A program made the translations under genes and the position numbers. Shown here one piece after another: positions 26,526 to 34,274 of a DNA stretch of 37,883 nucleotides. Positions within the stretch are counted from its first letter, which is position 1. The number at the start of each line of letters is the position of its first letter. The stretch covers positions 1-37,883 of the forward strand of contig JASGJK010000008.1 of the NCBI GenBank assembly GCA_049840795.1, read 5' to 3'. Source of the stretch: UPXZ01 sp049840795. Its GTDB lineage: Bacteria > Bacteroidota > Bacteroidia > Bacteroidales > Paludibacteraceae. A model generated the notes under the pieces. The model saw only the letters and a program-made list of their open reading frames with translations, searched no databases and was not told where the DNA came from.

Positions 26526-26558
26526 AATTTAAATACTACTTGATTGTATTATTTTGTG

Positions 26559-26566
26559 CAAAGGTA
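26559..26566 (-). promoter_or_regulatory. Probable promoter -7 box of the Rrf2 gene
   Basis: TACCTTTG on the minus strand, followed by CA, matches TAnnTTTG. It lies 34 bases before the ATG at 26525. No clear -33 TTTG is present, which may mean regulated use. Confidence 0.6.
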
Positions 26567-26745
26567 ATATGTTATTTGGTTTTATCTGAAGAATAAGAGT
26601 TAAATTACATTAATATTACGAATAGTACAAAAGCCATTTGTTGCTTCTCATTTTGTGTAGCAACAATGAACAAAAAAGACAATAATCTCATAATGATGTT
26701 GTTGGCTTTGGATTTGAAATACTTTTTTTATCTGATTGATTTTAG

Positions 26746-27844
26746 TTATTTGTCTTTTGAAGGGCAGAATGAGCCCTCTTTTCCCATCATTTCGAGATGA
26801 CAGTGAAGGAGTTCGCCGGTTTTTTCGTCACGAAGATGAAGCCCATTTCCCTGACAATATTTGTATGATTTGCAAGTAGCACATTTTCCTGTTTTTGTCC
26901 AGTTGCGATTACGCATTACCTGATAACGGGTATTCCATACCGTCCAAAAATCGTCTTTGTAAATGTTGCCTTGAATATAATCGCCCCGCAGACTGGGGCA
27001 AGCGCTAATATCACCATTGGCAAGTACAGAACCGATATGGACTCCCGCTTGACAGAAGTATGGCGAGTCGCGTACTTCCATCTCATAATCTTCCAAATAG
27101 CCTTCGCATCCGTATGAAGCACGAATTTTTCCTTCTCGACGGGTTTGTTTTATAAAGTCCATCATTTGTAAAAATTCTTCGGTAGAAAGTTGTAATTCCG
27201 GATTATCTTTGGCTCTTCCTTTTGGAAAAACGGTAAAGAGTCGCCAATGTGCAACACCAAGCGATACGAAAAGCTGTTTCATCTTTTCCAACTCACCAAT
27301 ATTCCGTTTGTTAACGCAAGTTACTACATCAAAAACTAAGTCCGGGGTTTTAGCAACATAAGCCACGACATTGATAGCTCGGTTCCACGAACCATTTTTG
27401 TTACGAAACCAATCGTGGGTTGTAGGTGATAACCCATCTACGCTGATAGTGATGGAGCATAAGCCGGCTTCGAGTAGGGAGTTTAGTCGCTCGGGAGAAA
27501 GTCCGTAGCCGTTAGTTACCATTCCCCAAGGAAATTTGCGTTTATGAATTTCGTACCCGCAGGCTTCAAGGTCTTTACGCATCAGTGGCTCACCACCGGT
27601 GATGACAATCATTGTTTTCTTTGTGTCTATATGTGGTGTGATATTATCAAGAATATTTCAGAAAATCCTGTATAGGCATATCGGGAATTTCCGCTTCTTT
27701 TGTGCAGTCGCTACCACAGTGAATGCAGTTAAAGTTACATCGTAGCGTACATTCCCAAAATAAATAGGTGAGTTCGTGTAGCCGGGTTTGCGTTTTTTTA
27801 TGTTGCTGATAAAGAGAGAGTATCAGTTTTTTCTTTATATCCAT
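26746..27844 (-). CDS. Radical SAM/SPASM enzyme of the rSAM/lipoprotein system (frameshifted)
   Basis: The first frame (27844-27647) holds the radical SAM CxxxCxxC motif in CTLRCNFNCIHCGSDC near residue 32, which binds the 4Fe-4S cluster used to cleave S-adenosylmethionine. The second frame (to 26746) holds VITGGEPLMRKDL, TISVDGLSPTTHDWFR and a SPASM-type C-terminus with many cysteines (FCQAGVHIGSVLANGDISAC, CATCKSYKYCQGNGLHLRD). One surplus base near 27648-27656 splits them. Repair restores LDNITPHIDTKKTMIVI and a 365-residue enzyme, the size expected for TIGR04133-type enzymes. It lies directly downstream of two lipoprotein genes with MYG motifs, the usual partner arrangement. It probably modifies those lipoproteins, but the reaction is unknown. 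Confidence 0.88.
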
Positions 27845-27871
27845 TTTTTGGTATCGGATTTCACAAGCGTG

Positions 27872-28096
27872 TTATTTTAATTTTATCGGACGCACACCGT
27901 ACATAGCAATAACTTGTTCAGAATCATTCTTTTGTGGTTTATTAATGCTGTCTGTTTGATTGACTTGTTCTTTGTTTTGATTTTTCTCTGTGTTTTCGGA
28001 AATTTTCTTTTTCGTTCCACAACCTACCAACGCAATGATACTCATCAATCCTGCAATGATCAGCTTATCGTACATTTTTATAATTCCTTTTTTCAT
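27872..28096 (-). CDS. Small lipoprotein with C-terminal MYGV motif
   Basis: From the ATG at 28096 this gives 74 residues. A signal peptide with lipobox (IIALVGCG, Cys near 26) is followed by a polar linker rich in Asn, Gln and Lys. The C-terminus EQVIAMYGVRPIKLK repeats the MYGV motif of the neighbouring lipoprotein. An alternative ATG at 28120 overlaps the upstream stop (ATGA) and adds MTSKYGGG, so translational coupling is possible. It lies between the larger lipoprotein gene and the radical SAM gene. I take it to be a second substrate or component of the system. No family name is known to me for this short protein. Confidence 0.75.
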   Translation of the reverse strand: MKKGIIKMYDKLIIAGLMSIIALVGCGTKKKISENTEKNQNKEQVNQTDSINKPQKNDSEQVIAMYGVRPIKLK

Positions 28097-28116
28097 ACCT
28101 CCCCCGTATTTTGAAG

Positions 28117-28650
28117 TCATTTTTGTTTACTGTTGTCTTTGTATTTCGCGCCCATTACACCGTACATTGGCGCTATTTCTTCTTTGTGTAACGAAAAATT
28201 TTGATTGTTTTTTTGATATGTGCCTACATACCAGTTTCCGTCTCCTTTTTTCTCCAAGTCATTTTTAGAAAATTGAATATCCAATGTGTCTGATTTGAAG
28301 AGTCCATCATTATCAATTCCGTCAGGGTCGGAGGCGATTACTTGGTAAGCCTCGGCAAAGTTGGGAAAATCGTTGAATTGCGCTTCGTATTCACCATCAG
28401 CGTTGGTATAAGTTGTATCACGTCCATACATCGGTTGCGATTTGTAAGGTATGACTACACGGATATTTTTTATTGGTTTTTGTGTTGTCGCGTCTGTAAT
28501 TTTTCCTTTTATTTTGTAATCAGCCGATGGAGCGCCATATTCCGCTATTACGCCATACATTGGTTCGGTGGTACATCCAAAAAAGAATCCAAAAAAAGAT
28601 AGAAATATGCTGATAATTTTTCCGTAAGTTTTAAGGGCTACTTTTTTCAT
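28117..28650 (-). CDS. Lipoprotein of the rSAM/lipoprotein system, with repeated MYG motifs
   Basis: This encodes 177 residues. A signal peptide with lipobox (FFGFFFGCTTEP, Cys near 26) is followed by TEPMYGVIAEYGAPSADY. A carboxypeptidase-regulatory-like beta-sandwich (about 45-125) contains IKGKITDATTQKPIKNIRVV and YTNADGEYEAQF. A second motif, SQPMYGRD, lies inside that domain, and EEIAPMYGVMGAKYKDN sits near the C-terminus. Proline-MYG copies next to tyrosines are the hallmark of TIGR04134-type lipoproteins encoded beside a radical SAM enzyme. It is probably anchored in the envelope. The modified residues, if any, are unknown. The last bases overlap a possible start of the smaller lipoprotein. 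Confidence 0.85.
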   Translation of the reverse strand: MKKVALKTYGKIISIFLSFFGFFFGCTTEPMYGVIAEYGAPSADYKIKGKITDATTQKPIKNIRVVIPYKSQPMYGRDTTYTNADGEYEAQFNDFPNFAEAYQVIASDPDGIDNDGLFKSDTLDIQFSKNDLEKKGDGNWYVGTYQKNNQNFSLHKEEIAPMYGVMGAKYKDNSKQK

Positions 28651-28703
28651 CTGTTCGTGTTTTTATCTAATGTATTGTTTAGAAAAAGAATAAATATTTA
28701 TAC

Positions 28704-28747
28704 ATAAGTAGTAGAAAACATTACAATAGTTATTTTCTACTACTTAT
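28704..28747. terminator. Perfect 15-bp inverted repeat, probable terminator of the NlpC/P60 gene
   Basis: ATAAGTAGTAGAAAA (28704-28718) pairs perfectly with TTTTCTACTACTTAT (28733-28747) around a 14-base loop. It lies 53 bases past the hydrolase stop and 54 bases before the lipoprotein start. The stem is A/T-rich and lacks a pure T tract on the minus strand, so an operator or repeat role cannot be excluded. Confidence 0.6.
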
Positions 28748-28799
28748 ATGATGAATTGTACCGGCAATTTGTTACAACTTTATAGCTGAATTTGAAAAA

Positions 28800-30326
28800 T
28801 TATTGATATATAACTAATTTTTGTCCGATTTGTAGTGGAGTATTTTCTGATAAATTATTCCATTTTTTTAGTTGATCAAGTGAACAGCCGTATTTGCGAC
28901 GTATAGAAAACAATGTTTCTCCGGCTTTTACGGTGTGTTTAGTCAATCCGGCTTTTTGTTTTTCTTTTGTCTTATTCTCAGCAATATTTTTTCCCTCCGG
29001 TTTTTTCTCACTGCGTTTTAATGTTAGAATTTGTCCCGGAGTGAGTTTGTCCGAGGTTAAACCATTAAGCTGTTTTAGCTCGTTGGTTGTAAGATTATTC
29101 TTTCTGGCAATATCATACAATGTTTCCCCTTGGGCTACCTTGTGCTTGGTCGTTTTGTTAGTTACGTACGAGGAGTCTGAAGATTTGCTGACGGCTGTTT
29201 CTTTCTGGCTACTTTCAGTCTGCTCATATTTCATCGGTTTGGTGTCGGTTAAAATATCCGGTTTTGCAGACGTTTCGGCAACAGCGAGTTGACTCGATTT
29301 TTTCTTTTCTTTTTTATCTACAATTAATGTCTGTCCGGGCGATAGTTTATCCGAAGATAATTTATTTAGTTTTTTAAGTTCCTGGATGGTTAAATTATTT
29401 GCTTTAGCGATAGCAAATAATGTTTCCCCTTTTTGAATGCGATGTTTTTTATAGCTGTATTCTACCGACTGAGATTCATCGGTGTGGTAATAGTTCTGCG
29501 CTTTTGATGGTAGATTTCCGGTAGTGTTGTTTTCCGCACTGGTCAATGGAGATGAAACTATTTGCTGCTGGTCGTTTGAAACGATGAGTGGCTCGGTTTT
29601 TCCTTCACTGATTTTTAGTTTCGTTCCTTTTTTAATTTTGTTATGTTTTAGCCCGTTTAACTGTTTCAGTGTGGCAATCGGAATATCGTATTTTTTTGAA
29701 ATGTCTTTTAAATTTTCACCCTTTTCAACAATATGAAATTCAGCTTCATTGTTCTGTTCGTAACCGTTTGATATGTCGTTGTCGGGAATAATATTTTGTG
29801 CGTTATTTATTGATAGTGGAACAGAAAAACCGTTGGCTATCCTGCCACCTTTAAGATAACGTGATGCGTAGTATGCTTGATCGGAAGATGTGATGGTAAC
29901 GCCTTGATTCACAGATGCGTGTATGAAGTTGAATGTGCCGTCTTCTTTTCTTTCAAGCACGATGCCCACGTGACCTACCACGCCATTTCTTCTTCTTCCT
30001 TCAAAAAAGACCAAATCGCCCTTTTGCAACTCTGTTTTATTGACGGAGGTTGTTTGACTGGCTTGTTTGCGCGAATCATGATCCAAATCGTAGCCAAATT
30101 GTCTGAAAACAAAAGAGGTGAATCCAGAGCAGTCAAATGAACCGGGTCCAACGGCTCCATAACGATAGGGTGTATTTAGATAACTTAAGCCGAAATTGAT
30201 AATAGAATCTTGTAAAGTGCGTTCATCTCTGTTTTTAGCATTGCCAATCATATATAAATTATCGGATACACCGCTGAATATAATCAGCATAGCAACTAAA
30301 AAAGATATGGTTATACGTTGTTTCAC
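28800..30326 (-). CDS. NlpC/P60 peptidoglycan hydrolase with four LysM domains
   Basis: This 508-residue exported protein starts at GTG 30326. Its signal-like helix is ISFLVAMLIIFSGVSDNL. The NlpC/P60 domain (about 40-165) has the catalytic Cys in FDCSGFTSFVF, the catalytic His in GHVGIVLE and the third-position His in FIHAS. Four LysM domains follow at about 195-240, 290-335, 393-438 and 463-508, each with a GE(T/N)L core such as KGETLFAIAKANNLTIQELK and AGETLFSIRRKYGCSLDQLK. They are separated by Ser- and Lys-rich linkers. It binds glycan and cuts stem-peptide bonds (probably gamma-D-Glu-diaminopimelate) during wall remodelling. The enzyme-first, LysM-last order is less usual than LysM-first. 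Confidence 0.92.
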   Translation of the reverse strand: MKQRITISFLVAMLIIFSGVSDNLYMIGNAKNRDERTLQDSIINFGLSYLNTPYRYGAVGPGSFDCSGFTSFVFRQFGYDLDHDSRKQASQTTSVNKTELQKGDLVFFEGRRRNGVVGHVGIVLERKEDGTFNFIHASVNQGVTITSSDQAYYASRYLKGGRIANGFSVPLSINNAQNIIPDNDISNGYEQNNEAEFHIVEKGENLKDISKKYDIPIATLKQLNGLKHNKIKKGTKLKISEGKTEPLIVSNDQQQIVSSPLTSAENNTTGNLPSKAQNYYHTDESQSVEYSYKKHRIQKGETLFAIAKANNLTIQELKKLNKLSSDKLSPGQTLIVDKKEKKKSSQLAVAETSAKPDILTDTKPMKYEQTESSQKETAVSKSSDSSYVTNKTTKHKVAQGETLYDIARKNNLTTNELKQLNGLTSDKLTPGQILTLKRSEKKPEGKNIAENKTKEKQKAGLTKHTVKAGETLFSIRRKYGCSLDQLKKWNNLSENTPLQIGQKLVIYQ

Positions 30327-30371
30327 AAGAATAATAGAGAATGATAGGTTTTGACAATGAATACTTTATCG

Positions 30372-30379
30372 CAAATATA
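30372..30379 (-). promoter_or_regulatory. Probable promoter -7 box of the NlpC/P60 gene
   Basis: TATATTTG on the minus strand, followed by CG, matches TAnnTTTG. It lies 46 bases before the GTG start. Confidence 0.5.
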
Positions 30380-30429
30380 AGCATTTGACGGTAAATTGTC
30401 TTTATCTGTTTTTACTTTTTAACTTTTTG

Positions 30430-31404
30430 TCAGAAAACAAAGGTGTCTAACTCCGATAGGAGCGAGTCAATGGTAGAAAAATGTTTGTTGTTTAAATGCC
30501 AATCTTTTTCACCGATAACTATTTTTACTTCTGCATCTTCCGTCACAAAATATCCTGCGCGGGCAAGTGCGCGAAGTGTCCAGTACATTTTGGTTTTTTC
30601 GCCAGAGAGATGTACCTTTTTATGTAATGCGTAATTCATAGAGAAATTACCATTGGCGGGATTGAAAAAATATGCATCACTCTTGAAAACCCGATTAAAT
30701 GTGCCGTTGAGTACCATATCTTCGGGCACACCGTTGATAACCCCATTTTTATCCATCAGCCAAATTTTATCGGCAGCTTGTAAAGCCAAATCGAGTTCGT
30801 GGGTTGAGAGTAAAATGGCTTTGTTGGTTTGATGTGCCAGTTTATGCAGTAAAAGCATAATTTCAACACGATTGGGTAAATCCAAGTGCGCGGTGGGCTC
30901 GTCTAAGAAAATCAAAGGTGTATCTTGTGCGAGTGCTTTGGCAATCATTACCCGTTGTCGTTCGCCATCAGAGAGTTCATTAATAAAATGAGACGATTTG
31001 TCTTCTAAATGCACCATTTTAATAGCTTCTGTGATTTTATCGTTGGCTTTGGAGTCTAATCCTTTGAGCCAATGCGAATATGGAAATTGTCCTAAAGCCA
31101 CGATGTCGAATACACGCGCGTTTTCTACCTGAACTTTATCGGTGAGCACCAGCGCAATTTTCAAAGCTCTTTCACGATACGATATTTTTGTAAGCAATTT
31201 TCCTGTGATGACAACATCGCCCTTCAATGCTTTTTGTAATCCGGAAAGCGTTCTCAAAAGGGTCGATTTTCCGGTGCCGTTGGGACCGATCAGACACACC
31301 ATTTCGCCTCGCCTGAGTTCGAGGTTTAAATCGGTCTGTACGCTTGTCTTTTCATTCCCTTTGGAGTAACCAATTTGAAGATGATGTGTTGAAAGAATGG
31401 GCAT
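30430..31404 (-). CDS. ABC transporter ATP-binding protein (FecE/BtuD type)
   Basis: This 324-residue ATPase has Walker A (GPNGTGKST, about 39-47), the signature LSDGERQRV, Walker B (LIFLDEPTA) and the switch His in STHELDLAL. A C-terminal extension of about 70 residues (MYWTLRALARAGYFVTEDAE to the end) goes beyond the usual FecE length of about 255. It is seen in Bacteroidota members, and its role is unknown. It energises the permease encoded 15 bases upstream. Together with the substrate-binding lipoprotein gene it makes a type II metal-chelate importer. Confidence 0.93.
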   Translation of the reverse strand: MPILSTHHLQIGYSKGNEKTSVQTDLNLELRRGEMVCLIGPNGTGKSTLLRTLSGLQKALKGDVVITGKLLTKISYRERALKIALVLTDKVQVENARVFDIVALGQFPYSHWLKGLDSKANDKITEAIKMVHLEDKSSHFINELSDGERQRVMIAKALAQDTPLIFLDEPTAHLDLPNRVEIMLLLHKLAHQTNKAILLSTHELDLALQAADKIWLMDKNGVINGVPEDMVLNGTFNRVFKSDAYFFNPANGNFSMNYALHKKVHLSGEKTKMYWTLRALARAGYFVTEDAEVKIVIGEKDWHLNNKHFSTIDSLLSELDTFVF

Positions 31405-31419
31405 ATTTTTTATTCTATT

Positions 31420-32442
31420 TTATTTTCTTCTCAAAATAATCCAAATAATCACCGGAGCACCAAACAACGATGTGATCGTATTTATAGGCAGTGTGTATGT
31501 TGGAATTTGAGAAACAATGTCGCAAAGTAGAATCAAAACAGAGCCAATCAAGATGCTTGCCAGAATTAGTGTTTGATGTTTTGAAGTGCGGAAAAGACTT
31601 CGTGCGAGATGCGGTACGGCAATTCCTATAAAAGCTATGGGACCGGTAAATGCGGTCATCGCACCGGTAAGTATTCCTGTGGAAACAATAATTAAAAATC
31701 GGGTTTGACGGACGGAAATACCTAATCCGCTCGCATAGTTTTCGCCAAGAAGAATCGCGTCCATTTTTTTTTGGAGATAAAACGCCAATATGAGTCCGGA
31801 AACCACAATGGGGAATAAATAAATTAACTGCCCCCAAGTAATACCGCTTAGACTCCCCAAGTTCCACATAATAAATAACTTGATAGCGTCCGGATTGCCA
31901 AAATATTGTAATACGCTGACAATGGAAGAGGCGATGGTGCCAAACATAATCCCAACTATGAGCAATGAGGCGGTATTTTGAATTTTGAACGATACACTCA
32001 ATACCAGTAAAAGGATAACAGAAGCTCCGATTATGGCGGATAGTATCATCACGCTTGAATTTCCGACGGCAATAAACGGAAAAAGACCTGCGCTCATCGT
32101 AACTAAAGCAACACCCAAACTTGCTCCTGAGCTTACTCCCATTACGTATGGATCGGCAAGCGGATTACGGAAAAGTGTCTGCATCATCAGTCCGGCAACG
32201 GAAAGTGCCGAGCCTGTCAGAATAGCTGTAAATGCTTTCGGAAGCCGAAAATTCAGTAAAATTTCAGTGTTTACCGGATTGGACTTGCCACCGGCAAAGG
32301 TCCGAATTATCTCATTGAATGGTATGCGAATGCTTCCCCAAATTAAGTCGGTGAAGAAAAGTGCTGTCAATGCGAGAGTTAACAGGATAAAGACCCCCGA
32401 ATGACTAATGGTTAATTTATGTGGTAATTTCAATTTTAACAT
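31420..32442 (-). CDS. FecCD family ABC transporter permease
   Basis: This 340-residue membrane protein has about ten hydrophobic helices and FecCD/BtuC landmarks: LNFRLPKAFTAILTGSALSV, AGLMMQTLFRNPLADPYVMG and SSGASLGVAL near the N-terminus, and AFTGPIAFIGIAVPHLARSL near residue 250. These proteins import iron-siderophore, heme or cobalamin complexes. Its 5' end overlaps the acetyltransferase gene by 7 bases, so translation is coupled. No second permease is present, so it probably works as a homodimer. Confidence 0.95.
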   Translation of the reverse strand: MLKLKLPHKLTISHSGVFILLTLALTALFFTDLIWGSIRIPFNEIIRTFAGGKSNPVNTEILLNFRLPKAFTAILTGSALSVAGLMMQTLFRNPLADPYVMGVSSGASLGVALVTMSAGLFPFIAVGNSSVMILSAIIGASVILLLVLSVSFKIQNTASLLIVGIMFGTIASSIVSVLQYFGNPDAIKLFIMWNLGSLSGITWGQLIYLFPIVVSGLILAFYLQKKMDAILLGENYASGLGISVRQTRFLIIVSTGILTGAMTAFTGPIAFIGIAVPHLARSLFRTSKHQTLILASILIGSVLILLCDIVSQIPTYTLPINTITSLFGAPVIIWIILRRK

Positions 32443-33011
32443 TCGTGCTTTTCTTGTTCGGCAGAAAAAAAATCTTTTTTCAACATACTGTAAATTTCTA
32501 AATCGGTAAAATTACCATTGGCAAGCAATTCGCCATCACGTTCAATTCCTTCAAGAACAAAACCCAATCGTTTCGGAATATTTTTGCTTCCGATGTTTCC
32601 TGTTGCACAACGAATTTGTACGCGATTTAGTTTGAGCTCGCTAAATGCTAAATTTAATAATACTTTTACAGATGTTGTAATAATACCTTTGCCCTGATGT
32701 TTTTCCGAAAGCCAATAACCGATTTCGGTTTTTTGATTGGCTTTGTTATCAGCATTGAATTTCAGCCCGATGAGTCCGACAAAAATATCCGTATAATATA
32801 TGCAAAAAACAATTTCCCGTTCATCTTCCGGTGTAGCAAAAATACTGCGAATATAATTTAATTCATCTTCCACCGACTTTACGAACGGGACAAAAGGAAG
32901 CCATTTTGCGAAATATTCACGCTCACTATCAATGATTTCAAAAATATGCAGGGCATCCGATTCAGTGATGGGTTTTAGTTTGATACTGGGAGGTATAAGA
33001 ATGGTCTTCAT
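32436..33011 (-). CDS. GNAT acetyltransferase (RimJ/RimL type)
   Basis: This 191-residue enzyme has the RimJ/L-type core: LKPITESDALHIFEIIDSER, YWLSEKHQGKGIITTSVKVL (acetyl-CoA loop in variant QGKGI form) and LNRVQIRCATGNIGSKNIPK. The end of the fold is RLGFVLEGIERDGELLANG. It moves acetyl from acetyl-CoA to an N-terminal or ribosomal-protein amine, or a small molecule. It is placed inside the importer operon, between the binding-protein and permease genes, with a 3-base gap and an overlap. That could reflect modification of an imported ligand or simple passenger status. Confidence 0.88.
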   Translation of the reverse strand: MKTILIPPSIKLKPITESDALHIFEIIDSEREYFAKWLPFVPFVKSVEDELNYIRSIFATPEDEREIVFCIYYTDIFVGLIGLKFNADNKANQKTEIGYWLSEKHQGKGIITTSVKVLLNLAFSELKLNRVQIRCATGNIGSKNIPKRLGFVLEGIERDGELLANGNFTDLEIYSMLKKDFFSAEQEKHEC

Positions 33012-33014
33012 TAT

Positions 33015-34145
33015 TTAGGGCTTCAATTGGTTGGCAAAATACAGCGTATGATGGGGTAATAACTCGGGGTGCAAGATAGCAATAACATCGGATAAGAGCA
33101 AATCGGGACGTGAAACGCCACTTTCCCAAAAGTCATTTGCCGTTGTGGAGAACATTCTTTTATTAAAATTGTAAACTTGTCCGTTTTTAACAGGCAGAAA
33201 AAGTTTATTTTTTTCATTGGCTTTTTGCAACTCACTCATTGAGTTGTAACTACAATTTAACCATACTTGGGCATTGGAAAAGTTTTTCAGTACTGTCTCA
33301 AAGTTTAACGGAAGACTTCTACCCGTGGTGTCGTTCGCGTAAAAATAGTAGGCTCCCGCATCGCGATAAAGCTCACCCATAAAACTGCGCCCCGAAGGCA
33401 TATACCACGTTCCTCTGAAATTTCCTCCGGATAAAATATTGGGTTTATTTTTAGTGTTTATTGCCTTGTTTTTCAGATTATTATATCTGTTGCAAACGGT
33501 ATTGAACACACTGTCTGCGAATTGCTCTTTATCAAAAAAAGTTGCGAAAAATTTGATCCATTCTGCGCGACCAAGCGGTGTTGTTTCTGTCCATTCAATA
33601 TTGAAAACGACCGGAATGCCGGCTTGCTGAATACGTTGTACGTTGGCATCAGTCTGATTATAACCGTTTATCATCAATATCTCCGGTTTTAACGCCATAA
33701 CCTTTTCTACATTCATTGTGAATTCTTCCCCCAGATCAATGATTTCACCTGCAGAGTAGTTTTTTCTAAACGCTTTGTTGAAGGCTAAATGTGGACTACA
33801 AAAGCCTGTTACCGACTTAATTTCCCCCAATAAATCCAAAAAACTGAGATGTGTTACCGAAGAACCTGCCATATTCGTTATCGGAATTTGTATCTTAATG
33901 CCATCAGAGGGAGTTTTTTCCTCTTTTTCGTGTACTAAATAATATTTAGCATACACTTCTCCTTTTTTCCAAGGGTTAAAAACGGTAATAGCTTTGTACT
34001 TATCTGAATATTGAATGGAAAACCCTTTCGCATATGATAGAGGTGTTAGAGCATCAGATTGATTATGACTTTGTCGGTTGGTATGTTTGTTTCCGCACGC
34101 AGCAAGTACTAATGTGCAGATTATTATCGTAATAATTTTTTTCAT
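33015..34145 (-). CDS. ABC transporter substrate-binding lipoprotein (metal chelate or corrinoid)
   Basis: The ATG at 34145 gives 376 residues. A TTG one codon earlier is a less likely start. A lipobox (LVLAACG, Cys near 18) is followed by the two-lobed periplasmic-binding fold of the BtuF/FepB class: YAKGFSIQYSDKYKAITVFN, LSFLDLLGEIKSVTGFCSPH, VMALKPEILMINGYNQTD and GIPVVFNIEWTETTPLGRAE. The last lobe has NFRGTWYMPSGRSFMGELYR and PLNFETVLKNFSNAQVWLNC. The ligand (ferric siderophore, heme or cobalamin) cannot be decided by eye. It begins the importer operon and has a promoter box upstream. Confidence 0.9.
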   Translation of the reverse strand: MKKIITIIICTLVLAACGNKHTNRQSHNQSDALTPLSYAKGFSIQYSDKYKAITVFNPWKKGEVYAKYYLVHEKEEKTPSDGIKIQIPITNMAGSSVTHLSFLDLLGEIKSVTGFCSPHLAFNKAFRKNYSAGEIIDLGEEFTMNVEKVMALKPEILMINGYNQTDANVQRIQQAGIPVVFNIEWTETTPLGRAEWIKFFATFFDKEQFADSVFNTVCNRYNNLKNKAINTKNKPNILSGGNFRGTWYMPSGRSFMGELYRDAGAYYFYANDTTGRSLPLNFETVLKNFSNAQVWLNCSYNSMSELQKANEKNKLFLPVKNGQVYNFNKRMFSTTANDFWESGVSRPDLLLSDVIAILHPELLPHHTLYFANQLKP

Positions 34146-34167
34146 CAAGATATAAAATTGTTACTTA

Positions 34168-34175
34168 CAAAGATA
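34168..34175 (-). promoter_or_regulatory. Probable promoter -7 box of the ABC importer operon
   Basis: TATCTTTG on the minus strand matches TAnnTTTG and lies 23 bases before the ATG at 34145. No Fur-type palindrome is evident nearby. Confidence 0.55.
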
Positions 34176-34274
34176 AGCAGAATTTTTAAACAAGATAGAT
34201 TTTATTTGCTATGCGATGTTTAAAATTCTGCTTGTTTCGTTATCAAACAATTTTTAGTATCCTTTTTTTTGTTA

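Noticed and set aside
1867..27844. Stop-codon reassignment (for example TGA read as Trp) to explain the broken frames
   Set aside because: The frames change rather than reading through, the stops are of all three types, and intact genes use TGA, TAA and TAG as normal ends.
30430..34145. Cobalamin (B12) riboswitch upstream of the importer operon
   Set aside because: The 130-base gap before the binding-protein gene shows a promoter box but no B12-box-like conserved core that I can recognise.
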